Of a stretch of DNA of 64,000 nucleotides, positions 37,945 through 49,409 are shown piece by piece (positions within the stretch are counted from its first letter, which is position 1; each line of letters opens with the position of its first letter). The position numbers and the translations under genes were made by a program. The stretch spans positions 10,991,657 to 11,055,656 of the forward strand of contig NC_039482.1 of NCBI RefSeq assembly GCF_003590095.1, read 5' to 3'. Under the pieces are notes generated by a model. That model worked only from the letters and a program-made list of their open reading frames with translations, had not been told where the DNA came from and made no database searches. This stretch comes from Trichoplusia ni (Eukaryota > Arthropoda > Insecta > Lepidoptera > Noctuidae).

Positions 37945-39066
37945 CTTCAATGGTACCAACTACCACTTTCCAAAGTATACTAAATTCGCGAAAATGCAAA
38001 ATAATGCATAAACAATGCAAATTTTTGTTGTGTCGAATTTGCATCCAGATTTCAACCGGAATGTTCAGTACCACGCCAAACCTGCGAACACAGTAGTCAA
38101 AGCTAAATGCACTGAGCGTCAAAACTACAATTTTTTGTCGGTATTCGAGCGAAACATGTGCCACAATAAATTGAGGATGTGGCTAGAAAAAATGGACAAT
38201 GGAGGTTGAATCTACATTAGAGCAAATTCAATTTGTTTACGGAAATAATAAAATTTCAAGAGCTCCGATTTGTATCAAATTAATATTTATAAATTTGAAG
38301 GATACAAAACCAAAGTTTTAATTTGTAGAAAATATAGCATTTTACGTATAAATACCTCGTTCCCGTTCTTCTGTCCAAGTTGACAGCTTGACAATTAAAA
38401 TGACATGACAGTAGCGGTACTTACGGTTGGTTACCAGAGTCCGGGCTATTAACAAAACATAAACTTTGCTCGATGGATTAAAAGATTATCTGTATTTTAT
38501 TGATTTTATTTTATTTGATATTGTAGTGTTTTTATTAATTAATCTGGAACATGGAAAATACACAAATGTAAAGTAAATCTTTTTCATTTGTGATAGGTGA
38601 AAGCTTGTTAACTCAATGAGTAGGTTTGGACTAATATCCAATAAGGCCCCTGCACAAGAAACTGAATTCAATCGTCATATTATTATTTTGCGTGCTTTAG
38701 AAAGGAAGGCATAAAAATATGTTTTGAAAAATTGTTGTAAATGTTCTTAAAATTATTGTTTGATGAAAAAATTAATTTTAGATGAATAACAGGCTCTGAA
38801 AACTACTTATACTCGGCAAACCAAAACAATTTTTGGCCTTGCTAGAGTAAATATCTTTGTTTTGACAGTTAAGTATTTTATCTGTTCTTCTGTTCAACAA
38901 AACCTGACAACAGACATGTAAATAAACACTAATAAACAGCAAAATAGTATGTAAACCCAAAATATTCAGTTTCTATTTGTGATTCAGTTGATTAAATTTA
39001 TCTAACGATCACTTAGATAACATATTTAATTTTTGAGTCACAGGTTATTGATTAATTTAGTCCTAC
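37945..39066. promoter_or_regulatory. Divergent promoter interval between Ro60 and the CCDC28-like gene
   Basis: 1.1 kb separates the two start codons, which point away from each other. AT-rich, no CpG island, no TATA box I trust. It should contain both 5' UTRs and promoters. A possible acceptor (CACAG) lies about 25 nt before the CCDC28-like ATG, so a 5' non-coding exon cannot be excluded. Confidence 0.5.
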
Positions 39067-39657
39067 ATGAGCTTACACTTGGAAGAAGTAAACGAAACTC
39101 AGCAACTTATGCATAATGAGGGTGAAGAAGATGAACACAAGGTACCGCAGGTTGCGACGTCTCCAGTTACGAGCAATAAATTATCGAGTGGTGCCGCCAG
39201 CCTTACTTCAAAAAATCTGGGACAAACAACGTCTGGCATTGGCAATAGTAGTGTAAATGAATCAACTAAGATTTCTTATGTCAGTGAGAAACGACTGAAC
39301 AGAGATAATAACATGATGCGTTCTACTACAAAAGCAAAAAATATGCCTAAAGAAGCTCCTGATGTTAAAAATATGGAAAAGGCTCTACTTGAACTACTCG
39401 ATGATTTTCATACAGGAAAGTTAAGTGCCTTTGGTACTGGGGATAGCATGGAGCAAATGATAAATATCAGAGATCAACAGGAACATTTGGCGCGTTTACA
39501 TTTTCGACTCTGTGCCGATGTGGAGAAACCTACAGAAGACAGTTTTGAGAATTCTGCATCTCGAGACAAAATGGCACAGCTTGTACAAAGTTTGGAGCAA
39601 CTATCAACATCTATAGAACATTTACATTCTGATGGCAATATCAGTGAAAAACAATGA
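39067..39657 (+). CDS. CCDC28: CCDC28A/B-like coiled-coil protein, 196 aa, intronless
   Basis: The conserved core NMEKALLELLDDFHTGKLSA (102-121) continues through FG, EQM and LARLHFRL (141-148). This is the signature of the CCDC28 family. Vertebrate CCDC28B is linked to ciliogenesis and mTORC2, but the insect role is not shown here. Residues 1-100 are acidic then Ser/Thr/Asn-rich and look disordered. Residues 165-188 form a second short amphipathic helix (KMAQLVQSLEQLSTSIEHL). The single open frame runs from ATG to TGA with no splice signal needed. An AATAAA follows 47 nt after the stop. The gene lies head-to-head with Ro60 and tail-to-tail with the RING gene. Confidence 0.78.
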   Translation: MSLHLEEVNETQQLMHNEGEEDEHKVPQVATSPVTSNKLSSGAASLTSKNLGQTTSGIGNSSVNESTKISYVSEKRLNRDNNMMRSTTKAKNMPKEAPDVKNMEKALLELLDDFHTGKLSAFGTGDSMEQMINIRDQQEHLARLHFRLCADVEKPTEDSFENSASRDKMAQLVQSLEQLSTSIEHLHSDGNISEKQ

Positions 39658-39703
39658 GATATTAAATTTGACCCCCTCTCTTTGATCTTTTAGTAATAAT
39701 AGA

Positions 39704-39709
39704 AATAAA
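39704..39709 (+). terminator. CCDC28-like poly(A) signal
   Basis: AATAAA 47 nt after the TGA stop. Confidence 0.65.
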
Positions 39710-39798
39710 TAAATTATATTAATATCTAATAATATTAAAAGCTTGTATGATACTGTGCTATTATAGTCTATTTTAGTAATGTTTACAGATAACAGATC

Positions 39799-39816
39799 AT
39801 GATGATGATGATGATG
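39799..39816 (+). repeat. (ATG)6 microsatellite
   Basis: Six trinucleotide units just downstream of the CCDC28-like gene. Confidence 0.9.
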
Positions 39817-39945
39817 GTTTTTTATTTTCAAGGACAAAATAATTTATAATTTAATTGTATTTCTCATGAATTATAAATAGATGGTGTAAGATAAATAAAT
39901 TAATCATATATTCAGAAATTTTGATTTTATTAAATAAATATATTA

Positions 39946-40130
39946 TTAATAGCTGTTGCCCATGGACCCATCCCCTAAAGATCGAACAGGTCCCACAAGA
40001 ACATAAATTCGGAATAAAAACAAACTGTGCACCAAGTTACATCTAAATCTGTTCAGTGGTTTTTGGCTTAAAGAGGACAACTACGGAGAGACAACTTTTC
40101 ACTTATATACGAGGTAACAAACATAAAAAA
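39946..40130 (-). mobile_element. Degraded Helitron-like relic
   Basis: The plus-strand left end TAGCTGTTGCCCATGGACCC and the internal GTTCAGTGGTTTTTGGC stretch resemble the moth repeat family also seen at 49203-49409. The termini are too decayed to read; family by resemblance only. Confidence 0.4.
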
Positions 40131-41166
40131 AAAAAAAATACAGTCGAATTGAGAACCTCCTCCTTTTTTTGAAGTCGGTTAAAAATTAGAAGGAAGAAGG
40201 ATGTGTACCTTGTATATTGTGCACATTGAGACAGTTAAATAAAAGTCAAATAATTGCACTACTTTTTAATACGAAAGAAATAGATTAAAATTACAATTAT
40301 TTGGTGTACAATTAAAGTACTACTAAATATAGGGTATTAAATATAAAAATATAGGCAAGAAAAGCACCCAACAAAACAAAAGTTGGTGGGTATTTATAAT
40401 ACAAATATTTAAATAATCTAAATAAAGGAGTAGAGACCTGTTTGTTTTTGTCATTCATATTGTAATTATGTCTTAATTACTAAACATACCTACAGGTTAT
40501 ATGTTTAAACTTAGGTGTGTTTAAATCCAAAACTAGTAATAGCAATACATAGTACAAAAACTGATTTCAGACATCTATTATAATCTACTACCCTACTCTA
40601 ATAACTAATTGGTAAAATATATTATCATAAATATAGTAAATAATAGATCTGCATCAAAGCAGAGAAATTACACATGTATTGTGTAAATATCCAGTAAAGT
40701 AATCTAACAATAGGTCCTAATGATTATCTAATAATCAGATCTCAATAACATTTCTTCGTTTATTTCTAAGACATATGCTCAGCTTTTACTCTTAGTATAC
40801 CTTGAGATATTTATAATATTAAAAATGTATAATGTATAATATTAATATATAATAGTATTCCACACATAATATCCTACACAATCAATTTCTTCTAAAATGA
40901 ATGGAATGTATCATGCATATGGAATAGGCATAAATTGGCAATCAATAGATCATCTTTAATAACTAAAAACTATGGTAACATACAGAAATACCATAAACTG
41001 GGAAGCAAGACACTTATCATACTGTCAGAAATGCTTTTATACCTCACAACATTCTGATCAGGTAAGTACACAATTATTAGTTGTACCAATGGCACAATGA
41101 AATATCACACATACCTATGGCATTAATGGAATGACTAGTAAAAGAGTACACAATAAAATAATGCAA
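40131..41166. other. Tail-to-tail intergenic region
   Basis: AT-rich DNA between the CCDC28-like and RING genes, containing their 3' UTRs. No gene or clear element seen. I found no canonical minus-strand AATAAA close to the RING gene stop. Confidence 0.5.
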
Positions 41167-43170
41167 TTACAAATATATTTGGTGATATCCACCAGCCCGT
41201 CTCAGCCCTTTCCTGCAAGTGGGACATCTTCTTCCATTTACTTTAATTGCAGCTTCTATACATCTTAGACAGAATACATGTCCGCATATTGTTGAAGCCA
41301 TACCATTTGATCTGGATAATTGCTCCATACAGATTGGACATTCACCAATGTTCTGTACCATATCAGGTTCACACAAACTATCGGTTTCACATACTGGATC
41401 ATTATTTTCATTCATAATCTCTATGTTTTGTGTAAAATGACAGGCCAAAGAATTTAAAAGATCTTTTGTGATTCTTTTCACTTTATTGAGCTGTGAAATA
41501 GATGCTTTAGATTTGCCTCGTTTGCCTTTGAAAAAGTTTGAAACTACATTTTCAACAGCTGTGGCAGTTAAGTTTTCTTTTATGATACATGATGATTCAA
41601 GGTTTGCTATTGTATCTGATGGTTTTCCAGGACTAAACTGCAACAATATATAATCTTGCTGAGACTTATTACCCTTCTTTTTAGACTCCTTTCCTGATGG
41701 AGTTTTAGCCGAAGTGTTACTTGAAGCATTTCCAGAATTGGTTCCTTGAAGCACACTATTAGCTGTTGAGTTAGCATTGGTTACATTTATATTTGTATTA
41801 GGTATGACAGGTAATGTTAATTCAATGATTCCATCTGTCTCTTCGACATCTTCAGTCTGTGGAATCATTTCATCTGTACATGTACCCGCATCAACTGTCA
41901 CAACAGTTGTAGTCAAGTTATTATTTGCTTTATATTTACTAAGTATTGCTTGATTTTGTGCTATCACATCATCTACGTCAAGTTCAATGGCATTATCAGT
42001 GATAACATCATCAGTTACAGTTAAATCAGTGTATGGATCATGATCATTTGCATCATTTAAATTGTTTTGGTCATTGCTCTGTGCAGAGCTTGAAACATTT
42101 GAAGGATTGCCATCAGGTTTTATTTTGTTTGCTTCAAGACTGGCTACTTGAAGAGTCTGTGTGATTTCAACATCATCTTCGTCATCATCAATTACAATTG
42201 TTGCTATAACTTTCTCTGTTTGGTTGGGTGTTGTTTCAGATGGGGTGACTTCTTCATCCAAAGTAATCTCCCTTAAGCTTTGATTGAACAATTCATCATT
42301 GCGAAAGAAAGTTTCTCTGTCTTTGGAAGTGCTAGGTAAGGGTGAAAATGATTGTTCTTTAGGGCTTGACATTTTACATGGAGTATACTCTATTGTCTTA
42401 TTACTATCTGAACTGTCATAATGAGGTTCTCCACTGTTTACACCATTTTTTGTGAGCCTTTCAACAATTTCATCAGTTTTGGCATTAAATATTGATTTAG
42501 AATAGGGAGGAATTTTAGATTTTTTTGCTCTTTTCTGTGGGGGGGATTCAGGTTCAGCACTAGAAGCATCAACTCCATAATGTTCGTCACCTTTACAGAA
42601 ATCAGTGTTTGGTTTCTGTTCAAGCTTTGGGCGTTCTTTGCAACCTACTATGTATGGTTCTTCAGGTTTCTTCCTCTTTTTTGGTGGTATAACAGGGGCC
42701 GGTGGAGCATCAACATTGAATATTTCATTTGGGTCTGTTAAATCTGTAATAATATTCATCAGACGTTCAGATATTTTATGTATAGTTGTTGGAGAGAGAA
42801 GTTTGTTTTCATTTACTTTAACTTCTGGCTCCTGTGTAGATTTCAATGGTGTTGTTTTCTCTGGTGAAGCTTGTATTGAGCTAAGTTCTTCATCAGAGTC
42901 CTCATACATTTTCTCCAGTTCAGCCAAAGATGGTAAAGGTATACCATTTCCACAAACTCTAGTTTTATTATTCGACTGTGACCGACGATTTTGCAGATTT
43001 TTTGTTTTCTTTATCATCAATTGTTTGGACATTTCAATACCATTTTGAAGGTCCACTTTTGTGATTTTTTTACTCTTCGGTCTGTTTTCTTTTTGAGCGG
43101 ATGAAGTACTCATTTCAGACTGAGTTACTTTTCGTTTTTTAAATTGTTTTTTCTTCTCGCTGTTCGCCAT
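41167..43170 (-). CDS. RING-finger protein with RNF4-like C terminus, candidate SUMO-targeted ubiquitin ligase, 667 aa, intronless
   Basis: Probable E3 ubiquitin ligase. A C3HC4 RING occupies 611-652 (Cys611, 614, 629, His631, Cys634, 637, 649, 652), followed by RKGLRRAGGYHQIYL. RNF4 ends in a very similar aromatic tail used for RING dimerisation and E2 activation. Upstream are hydrophobic cores flanked by acids that look like SUMO-interaction motifs: IVIDDDEDD (325-333), DLTV (382-385), IELDVDD (395-401) and IIEL (448-451). The N terminus is basic (KKKQFKKRK, 6-14), a likely nuclear signal. The rest is Ser/Thr/Asn/Glu-rich and probably disordered. The open frame extends 30 codons upstream, but only to a GTG; the first in-frame ATG is MANSEKKK at 43170, chosen here. 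It is far longer than RNF4 (about 190 aa), so it could be another RING family sharing the tail. No introns. Confidence 0.8.
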   Translation of the reverse strand: MANSEKKKQFKKRKVTQSEMSTSSAQKENRPKSKKITKVDLQNGIEMSKQLMIKKTKNLQNRRSQSNNKTRVCGNGIPLPSLAELEKMYEDSDEELSSIQASPEKTTPLKSTQEPEVKVNENKLLSPTTIHKISERLMNIITDLTDPNEIFNVDAPPAPVIPPKKRKKPEEPYIVGCKERPKLEQKPNTDFCKGDEHYGVDASSAEPESPPQKRAKKSKIPPYSKSIFNAKTDEIVERLTKNGVNSGEPHYDSSDSNKTIEYTPCKMSSPKEQSFSPLPSTSKDRETFFRNDELFNQSLREITLDEEVTPSETTPNQTEKVIATIVIDDDEDDVEITQTLQVASLEANKIKPDGNPSNVSSSAQSNDQNNLNDANDHDPYTDLTVTDDVITDNAIELDVDDVIAQNQAILSKYKANNNLTTTVVTVDAGTCTDEMIPQTEDVEETDGIIELTLPVIPNTNINVTNANSTANSVLQGTNSGNASSNTSAKTPSGKESKKKGNKSQQDYILLQFSPGKPSDTIANLESSCIIKENLTATAVENVVSNFFKGKRGKSKASISQLNKVKRITKDLLNSLACHFTQNIEIMNENNDPVCETDSLCEPDMVQNIGECPICMEQLSRSNGMASTICGHVFCLRCIEAAIKVNGRRCPTCRKGLRRAGGYHQIYL

Positions 43171-44443
43171 CAATATTCTTTTATAGTGACTATTTAATTT
43201 GGTACTTAAAATAACTGGATTGATTTGGTATATACACGATCGCACGTATTTTCTTTTCACTGCTATTCATGTAGCGTGTTCCACAGCAGAATAAATTCTT
43301 GGTTGGTTTGGTTTGTTCATCAGATTTAGTTTAATTATTACGCCAAGAACAACCTGAAGACACACTATAGACTGTCGCACAAAGTATCCACAATAAATTG
43401 AACTCGGAAATCTATACCATAATACAAATAAGCAAATGAACCTCGTTTATATTATACGAGTGCAAATAATAAGCTGGTAAAATAACATAAAGATAAACAG
43501 CTACGAACAGAAGTATGTATTACTAGAGTCTTTGGTTTAACTACGTCAAAAGCTGACAGTTTGTCATTCTTTGCCAGATAAAAAAACAACAATATTCGTA
43601 GCAACCAAATTAAATAGCGTAAATGTTAATAAAATTAGATTAAAAACTGACTTCATGTTGTGTCCTGTATTTTGATTCTTTATTTTATCCTTGTGTAGGA
43701 GAACAAGAAGGCAGACTTGCTTTTTGTCCCTCATTTAAACGCTGAACAGACAATGCGCGTTCAATTTTTCTTGTGATCAGGAAATCCAATATATATGAAC
43801 ACTTAATTGTTTCTACTGTTACGTTGCTGCCGAATAAGACAAGACCCGAATAAGGCGAAGAGGAAAACGGGAAGCTCTTTCCAGTTGGGTTTGCGGACTT
43901 GTGGCTTCATACAAATTTTAACTTTCGTTGGTAGGTCAATTAAGGGTTTACTTACGCAAAATGACAGAACATTACTTCATCTAAAAGTTTTTGAAGATTT
44001 TTCTATATTGTATAATCCTATATGTTGATCTCAAGTTCAGAAACAAAATGTTCGATATGTTTTTTTAAACGTTTCCAAAAAAGGTTTTCCGTTTTGTCGG
44101 TACACTGCAAACGATAAGATTGTTTAGACCCTCTGATCCAATTTAGGTCGTTTGGTCCCATGAAAATATATTATACGTATTTAACGAAATATCAAACCGA
44201 TTTGAAAAATATGAATCTAACGTGAATTAGCAAAGATTTTGGTGCATGCCGGGTAGATAATTTTGTTGGTAAGGCGCGGGAATTTTCGTAGACATCCACT
44301 TCCTCGTCTCTTGTATTTGTGTATTTTGCTGCTCTTGTCTTGGCAAGTCAAGGAAGCGACAAGGCAAGGTAACGGCCATACGACTATTCTTTTGCTGCTT
44401 ATTATTATCGTATTTCATGTAAAACAAAACGTATGTTACGGAA
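43171..44443. other. Upstream region of the RING gene
   Basis: Contains the RING gene promoter. Short open frames at 43807-44028 (+) and 44227-44427 (-) have no family features. No mobile element recognised. Confidence 0.45.
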
Positions 44444-44487
44444 ATATCTATAGATATAAGTACCTATATACTTATATCTATAGATAT
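44444..44487. repeat. Perfect 19-bp-arm palindrome
   Basis: ATATCTATAGATATAAGTA (44444-44462) is exactly inverted at 44469-44487 around a 6-nt loop, CCTATA. Each arm itself contains the palindrome ATATCTATAGATAT. It would form a stable cruciform or RNA hairpin; no coding role. Confidence 0.9.
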
Positions 44488-44869
44488 ATTAACCATCGGA
44501 TTCGAAAGTAATTTATTATGAGTAGACAAATCATGCATACCTACCTACACTACCAAAGGTATTTTATTAGAAAATTAGAATAGCAAGGATTCGTATTCTA
44601 CATACTATGGGAATACGTACTACTGGGTTAATTATAGTCAAGAAATTACCTAAAGTTAAATATACGGTGCCGCACCTCTTGGGTCTTTTAAATTATTATC
44701 GTAATTTACCTATTAGAGCTGCCGGCTAACAGAACAAATTTCTTAAATAATCCGTCGCATCACATGTTTATTGTTTATGAGTTTCCATAACTTTTTTAAG
44801 CAAACGAAACTGGCGAAACGGCTAATGGAAGATGCGGTGTGTTATCCGAGAGTTACATAAGTAAAGTTG

Positions 44870-45030
44870 GAGAGTAGTACTGTATTATGATGGAACGTGG
44901 AGCGGCCGTGGTGCGATGGCGGGAAGGGTAGCTAGCGCCCGTCCGCGCCACGGCCAGCCCTATCCAACGTGAACGTCAGTCGCGGTTTGCGTGTCTGCCG
45001 AGTCGCGCGTCTCGCACGCAGTGAAACGCA
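44870..45030. promoter_or_regulatory. CpG-rich promoter-like block with an initiator motif
   Basis: About 160 bp of GC/CpG-rich sequence in AT-rich surroundings, with the arthropod initiator TCAGT at 44976-44980. No TATA box or clear downstream element. It could drive the exon at 47664-47781 on the plus strand, or an unseen minus-strand transcript. Confidence 0.4.
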
Positions 45031-47663
45031 TCCATATAACACGTTACGATAACATAGCAAAACTATATAAAGAAAAAAAAAACGAAATTAGTGGTAACTA
45101 AATCATCAGACCAAATTAAATCTTACATTTCGTAGTAGTTGGTAAAAAAGTTGATTTCACATTTTAATTCTATTAGAAAAAGTTTTGAATATTGCATGAA
45201 GAGCGAAAGGTGGATGTGGGAATGTTCTATATAGAGTTTGTTTGCTTTTTATTCCGCTGGTCTCCACAGACTATTAGGTTTGTGTGTTGGTCTTTTTTTT
45301 TTAACACTGCTCATGTTTTGCTAGACACACGTAAGGAAATTTCACCCTTTTAAATTTACCCGCATTTTTACAATTTGTGGGTAAATCAAATTACGTTTTT
45401 TTATATGATTTGTGGGTATTTTGTAGGTCGACACACAATATTTTTGTAACCTGCTGTGTCGTCGGCTAAGGTCAGAGAGGACCTCGTAAAACCTTTATTA
45501 AAGAAACCGTGAATAAATTTGTGGTATTGAAGTTTTTATGTCTTTAGGTATGTTATGTATTTCATCAAACAACGTACTGGGAACATTACGATGTCTGTGT
45601 TATATAATGAAAGTATCGTCAACTCGCGTTTGGTTAAAAATTGTACTTGGAAATATATCTCTTCACAAATTGAGACGTTTCATAAGTAAACTGTATTAGG
45701 TACTGCTGTAACTAAGATATTTCTAAATATCATTGTTGAGCATTCATCGAATTATTTCCTTAAAAAAATGCGAAAGACCCGATAGGTGCGTTTCAAAATA
45801 ATTTATTAAATGTCGTGTTCGTAACACAAATGTTACATATATGACCATTTTACGTAATTTAAGTTCTACGTAGCACTTCTACCATTCGGCGTAGGCGTTG
45901 CAATAGTCACGTATAGTGATGTAGGTAACTTAATTAAGGCACTGGTTTACGCATTATTCTGAAATTACAATATAAAGCCTGATTGCTTTTAGTCCCGTGC
46001 AACGTATTAAATTAGGATCATTGCAGGATGTTATTTTAGACCTTAGAAATGTGAATTTTACTATTTACCTACGCATATACATTACTAACAGTCGTACCTG
46101 CACTCGGGTAGTTTCTTATAATCATTATGCGAAAATAACCAAAGTTTGCGTAGCAGTTTGTAGCGTGCTACGCTGCGTAGCCCACTTCGTAGCAATAAAG
46201 TGCTACAGCTTACTTGGGACATAAAAATAATTTGGACGGAGGCTGCTTTTAGTAGGCTTTCTATCTGTTTTATGGGCTTCTTCGGACTGAAATGTGCCAT
46301 ACATATAGCGAAACTCTACGTGACGAGCCGACTAAGAGCCTTCGATGAAGGCTGTAAAACAAATTATAAATTGATGGCGCAGGTGAAGTAAATAAATTAT
46401 AAGACTCCATTTTAATTAGAAATCGATTCTAGATCGAAAATCCTTAGGTTGTATGTGTAACGTAGCAAAAATACAAAATATTTGAATTCGCGATTTTGTT
46501 AATAAAAGCGATTTAAATCAACCCGGTATTGTGATTATTTACATAACAGACCCATCATCCGCTTGATAAAAAGACTCGCAAAAAATATGATAATACCATT
46601 TTAATATTCTGTGTTGATGTTGTGTGGCAAAGGGCGGAAAACCTTTGGACCTTGGGACCTTTTACTTGTTAACGAATATATAATTTCTCCCGTCCGTGCT
46701 GGTGTCATTTTGTGACAGTACTTTTTAGATATTATGTCTCAGTCGGCTCCAAAATAAATTTACATTTATAAAGCTGTAAAGTAAAATGTTAACAGTTGTT
46801 TTGCGTATAGTTAGTACTGGCAATAAAATGAAGAAAGATACCGTAATGGCTTAACTTTTAAAAATGCTGCTGTGGCCCGTAAACAATTAGGAACAGTGTG
46901 TTGCAAATTCATTTCGTGTTTGCGTCATGCCATCTTTTTATTGGGACAAAAATCTTTTGGTACATAACAGCATATCTACAGCACTTATATTCGCCTGCAG
47001 TTCTGCGCTGGGATTTGATTTGCTTGCAGTCCACCAAATTCAGATGACGTTTAGATGACCTTCACATCATTAAATTGGTACACATGACCCAGTTAAATGG
47101 TCTGTGACCCTGGGAAGGACGAAATAGCTCACAAACAGACAAAGATAAATCCATTCATTTCTTCCTATTGTTATTCAATAGAATTCGTAATTATAAACGA
47201 AAAGCTACAGATAAATTCCGAGATCTTTATAAAGGGAAGGAATTCCGTGGACCCTCGATTTTCTATGTCGACGACCAGAAACGAAAATCGGATGTTGATT
47301 TACGTTTGCCCTTCGATTCGTTTCCCTTTTCTTATTGAGATAAAACAGCTTTTTGTTAAATTTTCACGCAGTAGGTACAAAAACGTAATTAAAAGACCAA
47401 CTGTCAAGACAAACTTGGCTCCTTTTTATAACCTACAAATAATTGGGAGCATTAGTTTTCGGAAATAGACTTTAATACGACGATATAAAAGCTATTTTAA
47501 GCAAGAATATTTAGAGTTACTCTGACGGCTGTACCTTTGTCTTAGGTTTACGACCGCGGGCTTTTAAATGTAATATTCAGGGCGAAGTTCCTTAAAATTA
47601 ATTAATTTAATTTTACTTTGTTGAGCTACCACTAATTTATAATAATGCTTTTCGAAGTTTCAG
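45031..47663. other. AT-rich stretch between promoter-like block and candidate exon
   Basis: Probably intron. A stretch at 46149-46206 repeats GTAGC-type words (GCGTAGCAGTTTGTAGCGTG and so on) and is likely part of a dispersed repeat. The 123-codon open frame at 47097-47468 has no family features and AT-rich codon use, and I do not call it. Confidence 0.4.
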
Positions 47664-47781
47664 TTAAAGTGTTTTTAAGTACTGTATCCAATAAAATGTA
47701 ATGTGGAAGTGATATTGGTTGTTGAGATGGAGAGACGGTCGGATGAAGGCCGACTTCGAGCAGCCGCGTCTCAAGACCAAG
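47664..47781 (+). CDS. Candidate first coding exon of an unidentified gene (coding from 47743)
   Basis: A 3' splice site (GAAGTTTCAG, 47661-47663) opens a 118-nt exon closed by the perfect donor AAG|GTAAGT at 47781. From ATG 47743 it reads MKADFEQPRLKTK, phase 0, with strongly G/C-ending codons (GCC GAC TTC GAG CAG CCG), unlike the AT-rich flanks. A second ATG at 47727 in another frame would give MERRSDEGRLRAAASQDQ. I do not recognise either peptide. The next exon would have to lie beyond a long intron, probably outside the window. Confidence 0.4.
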
Positions 47782-49202
47782 GTAAGTTTTACCGTATGAA
47801 CGATATTTAAAGGTAGGAAAGGTAAAGGTAGGTGTTAAATTAATTCAGTGTGCACGACGAGTTGCAGGTTCGATCCGTGTCGTATATTAGAATTTATTTG
47901 ATTCGTGATTTTCAAAATGGGTGTCTTTGTCCGTGATTTGATTTTTTGTGAAATCCCCGCGACACTAGGATAAAAATCCCTAAGAGACGTTAAAAACAGA
48001 GTATAAAGATTCTCTATATATCTCTATTCTCTATAATAACTTAAATATGTATTCATATAAATGTTTGTGGATAGACTTGAATGAATAAAAACTGTTACTG
48101 GTGTATTAGGTGTGGGGTTGGGAAAAAATTCAACTTGTTTCACCAAAACAAACTCTTCTAAAACATTTTGAGATGTTTACACAGTTTTGTTTAGCAACTC
48201 TATTCTTGGTTTACTAGTATTTTCAGTAAGGTGTACATTTAGCTCAAGTTATGTTAAACATATTCCTGAAGCTACTGATTTCCCAAGAGCAATCCTTTGT
48301 GTGCACTCTTCCTAAGATACGGTTCTTGTAAACAGTGTCTTTGTCTTTAAAAAGGCTTCTATAAAGAAGGTGTATAAAACCATGATTGTCAAATGTCTCG
48401 TCGTTAAGGAGCATAATATTTGAAAAGTACTCTTGCCTTATCTGTGGACACATTCCGCTTGCGCTCCCCTGTATGAGCGTCGTTCACGGAAAAGCTTTTT
48501 AACCTCGACTGACATACTAGTCTACAGTAAAATATCGGTCAAGGTCACCAAGCTCCGAATTCAAAAACAATCAGTGTTCGAGCTCGTTTGACTTCAAATA
48601 TAAACTAAAAAGTATATTTATGTAATATCAAATACGAACATTGAGTTCCAGTTTTCATTTAAACTTTTTTCTGTCCGCTTCGCTCCTGAGTAATGCTGTT
48701 CCATACCAATGGCGTTGAAATAGCGCGGCGAGAAATAAAATGAGAAAATGAAGCAATATAATGTGAAAGAAAATCGGTGTTTAGCGATTTTATAGCAGCC
48801 TGCTCGTTTCATCAACCCGTACGCTCGGGTGTGATGAATAAAGATCGCGTATCTATTCATAACTTAAATATTCATTCACGGAGCACGAGTTTTCATTGGC
48901 AATGATACTTATCTACGCCAGCCAGCTGTTTTATTTATTTTTTCTCAGAGATTAATGTCACACGAATAAGCGAAAGTAAAATTAAACAACATTTTCGATA
49001 ATATGAAAGCGATACAAATGATTTATTTTCTTTAGTCTCTGACTTGACGAGGAATTTGTTTGTGAGTTAAAACGCTAGCGTTTATAATTGCTACATTTGT
49101 TCCCTTTTTAAATCCCATTTACTATAAAGAAAATGAAGGATTCTGTACACAAAGAATAGAGAGCAAATTTGTGACTTGGTTGTACCTTATTTTTATAATT
49201 AA

Positions 49203-49409
49203 CTAGCTTTTCGCCCGTGCCGATGTCGGTTATATCGCGTTTCCAAGAGAACTCTTCAAAAGTCCGGGATAAAAACTATTCTATGTTCTTTCTCAAGGCC
49301 AACTTTATCTCTATACCAAATTTCATTAAAATCAGTTCAGTGGTTTAGAAGTGAAAGCGTAACAGGCAGACAGACAGAGTTACTTTCGCATTTATAATAT
49401 TAGTAGAGA
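49203..49409 (-). mobile_element. Helitron-like non-autonomous element, 207 bp
   Basis: On the minus strand it begins TCTCTACTAATATTATAAAT and ends GGGCGAAAAGCTAG. The element starts with TC, ends with CTAG and sits between host A and T (A|TC...CTAG|T), with no target duplication, which are Helitron hallmarks. The interior carries the CCAAATTTCATTAAAATC-like stretch widespread in moth genomes. No coding capacity. Confidence 0.65.

Noticed and set aside
37945..37959. Upstream start for Ro60 (reading MVPLK)
   Set aside because: The codon is TTG. The first ATG gives MGEPATLDP, a sensible N terminus.
43171..43260. 30-codon upstream extension of the RING open frame
   Set aside because: Its first codon is GTG; the first in-frame ATG is at 43170 and is followed by a basic nuclear-signal-like N terminus.
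47097..47468. 123-codon open frame (+)
   Set aside because: AT-rich codon use, no domain, no splice or poly(A) context.
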